NCBI RefSeq assembly: GCF_002099425.1 | Contig: NW_018344015.1 | Span: 7,540,001-7,604,000 of the forward strand | Direction: 5' to 3' | DNA: 64,000 nucleotides | From: Phascolarctos cinereus | Lineage: Eukaryota > Chordata > Mammalia > Diprotodontia > Phascolarctidae | Part shown: piece after piece, positions 63,480 to 64,000 of the stretch | Layout: each line of letters begins with the position of its first letter | Position numbering within the stretch: the stretch's first letter is position 1 | The notes under the pieces: model-generated | Seen by the model: the letters and a program-made list of their open reading frames with translations, nothing else | Database searches by the model: none | Told to the model about the DNA's origin: nothing | Position numbers and translations under genes: made by a program

Positions 63480-64000
63480 CAGCTCTCCTTCAAGTGTCAT
63501 CACCTCTCACCGGGACTATTTGTGATAGACTTCTAACTGGTCGTTCTGCTTTAAGCGTCTCCCCGTGTCCAATCTATGCTTCATTCTGTTGCCAAGGCAA
63601 TTTTTTTTAAGGCTTAGGTCTGACCATGTCACCCTCTCCCCAGACTGCTCGTTGGATTCCAGTGACTCCTTATTATCTCCAAGATCAAATATCAACTCTC
63701 TGTTTGACCTTTAGAGCTCTTCATAACCTGACCTCTTCCTGCCTTTCCAGGCATCTCACACTCCATCCTCCTCTACAAACTGGAACCTAGCTACACTGGC
63801 CTTTCAGTTCCTTGTATATGACACTCCATCTTACCTCTGTATCTTTGCCATGGTTATCTCCCATGACTGGAATGTTCTATTACATCACTTTAGCTTTTTT
63901 GCTTTCCCTGGCTTCTATTAAGGCAGTTCAAATCCCACCTTTAGCAGATTACCTCCTACAGATACATATCTCATATGTATCTCATATATTCCTAGTTATT
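63480..64000 (+). mobile_element. L2, running off the right edge
   Basis: CGGGACTATTTGTGATAGAC, TTAGGTCTGACCATGTCACC, CCAGTGACTCCTTATTATCT, GACCTTTAGAGCTCTTCATA, CTACACTGGCCTTTCAGTTC, GACTGGAATGTTCTATTACA and CAAATCCCACCTTTAGCAG are collinear with L2. Confidence 0.85.

Noticed and set aside
1-64000. CRISPR array, operon, phage or other prokaryotic system.
   Set aside because: No spaced direct repeats of CRISPR type, no long ORFs or ribosome binding site pattern; the repeat content is clearly mammalian.

Overview
This 64 kb window reads as an intergenic or deep intronic piece of a marsupial (metatherian) nuclear genome. It is AT-rich and contains no protein-coding gene, tRNA gene or rRNA gene that I can support. 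The marsupial assignment rests on the mobile elements: tRNA-derived SINEs opening with GCAGCTAGGTGGCRCAGTGG, Mar-1-type SINEs with a BovB/RTE-like tail, RTE retrotransposons with endonuclease and reverse transcriptase remnants, marsupial-type L1 3' ends, and very many old L2, MIR and L3/CR1 fragments. There are no Alu or B1 elements. I lean towards an Australian-type marsupial because of the SINE tail type, but the sequence alone does not settle this.

Layout. 1-5 kb: MIR and L1 3' ends around single-copy DNA. 5.7-7.7 kb: a Mar-1 SINE, then L3/CR1 pieces in inverted arrangement holding a retroposed 7SL RNA pseudogene. 9.6-13.5 kb: L2, then two direct copies of about 200 bp flanking an antisense L1, followed by a sense L1. 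14.9-19.2 kb: minus-strand endogenous-retrovirus fossil material with two unlike LTRs. 19.75-21.9 kb: an RTE element with another repeat nested in it. 24-26.2 kb: a diverged pair of a roughly 500 bp unit. 26.5-31.3 kb: L2, MIR and hAT pieces around a repeat-free block (27.2-27.96 kb) that holds a strong hairpin and a consensus CRE. 31.3-38 kb: nested insertions, with an L1 in an L2, then a SINE inside a half-L1 (HAL1-like) inside an RTE. 38-52 kb: mostly single-copy DNA with scattered L2, MIR and hAT, one solo-type LTR at 45.1-45.6 kb, and an 81 nt hairpin at 51.94 kb. 52-64 kb: L2 reverse transcriptase remnants, an L1 5' end, hAT MITEs, SINEs, and an L2 that runs off the right edge.

None of the short ORFs in the window looks like a host gene. 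Those that carry recognisable protein signal belong to L1/HAL1 ORF1 and ORF2, RTE and L2. One 129 nt exon-like segment at 38.63 kb is flagged at low confidence. I did not find an undescribed multi-gene system. The items most worth checking are the two hairpins, the 7SL pseudogene, the duplication around the 12.2 kb L1, and the nested HAL1. Family names come from remembered consensus sequences, not from a search, so element boundaries are approximate to about 10-30 bp unless target-site duplications are quoted.
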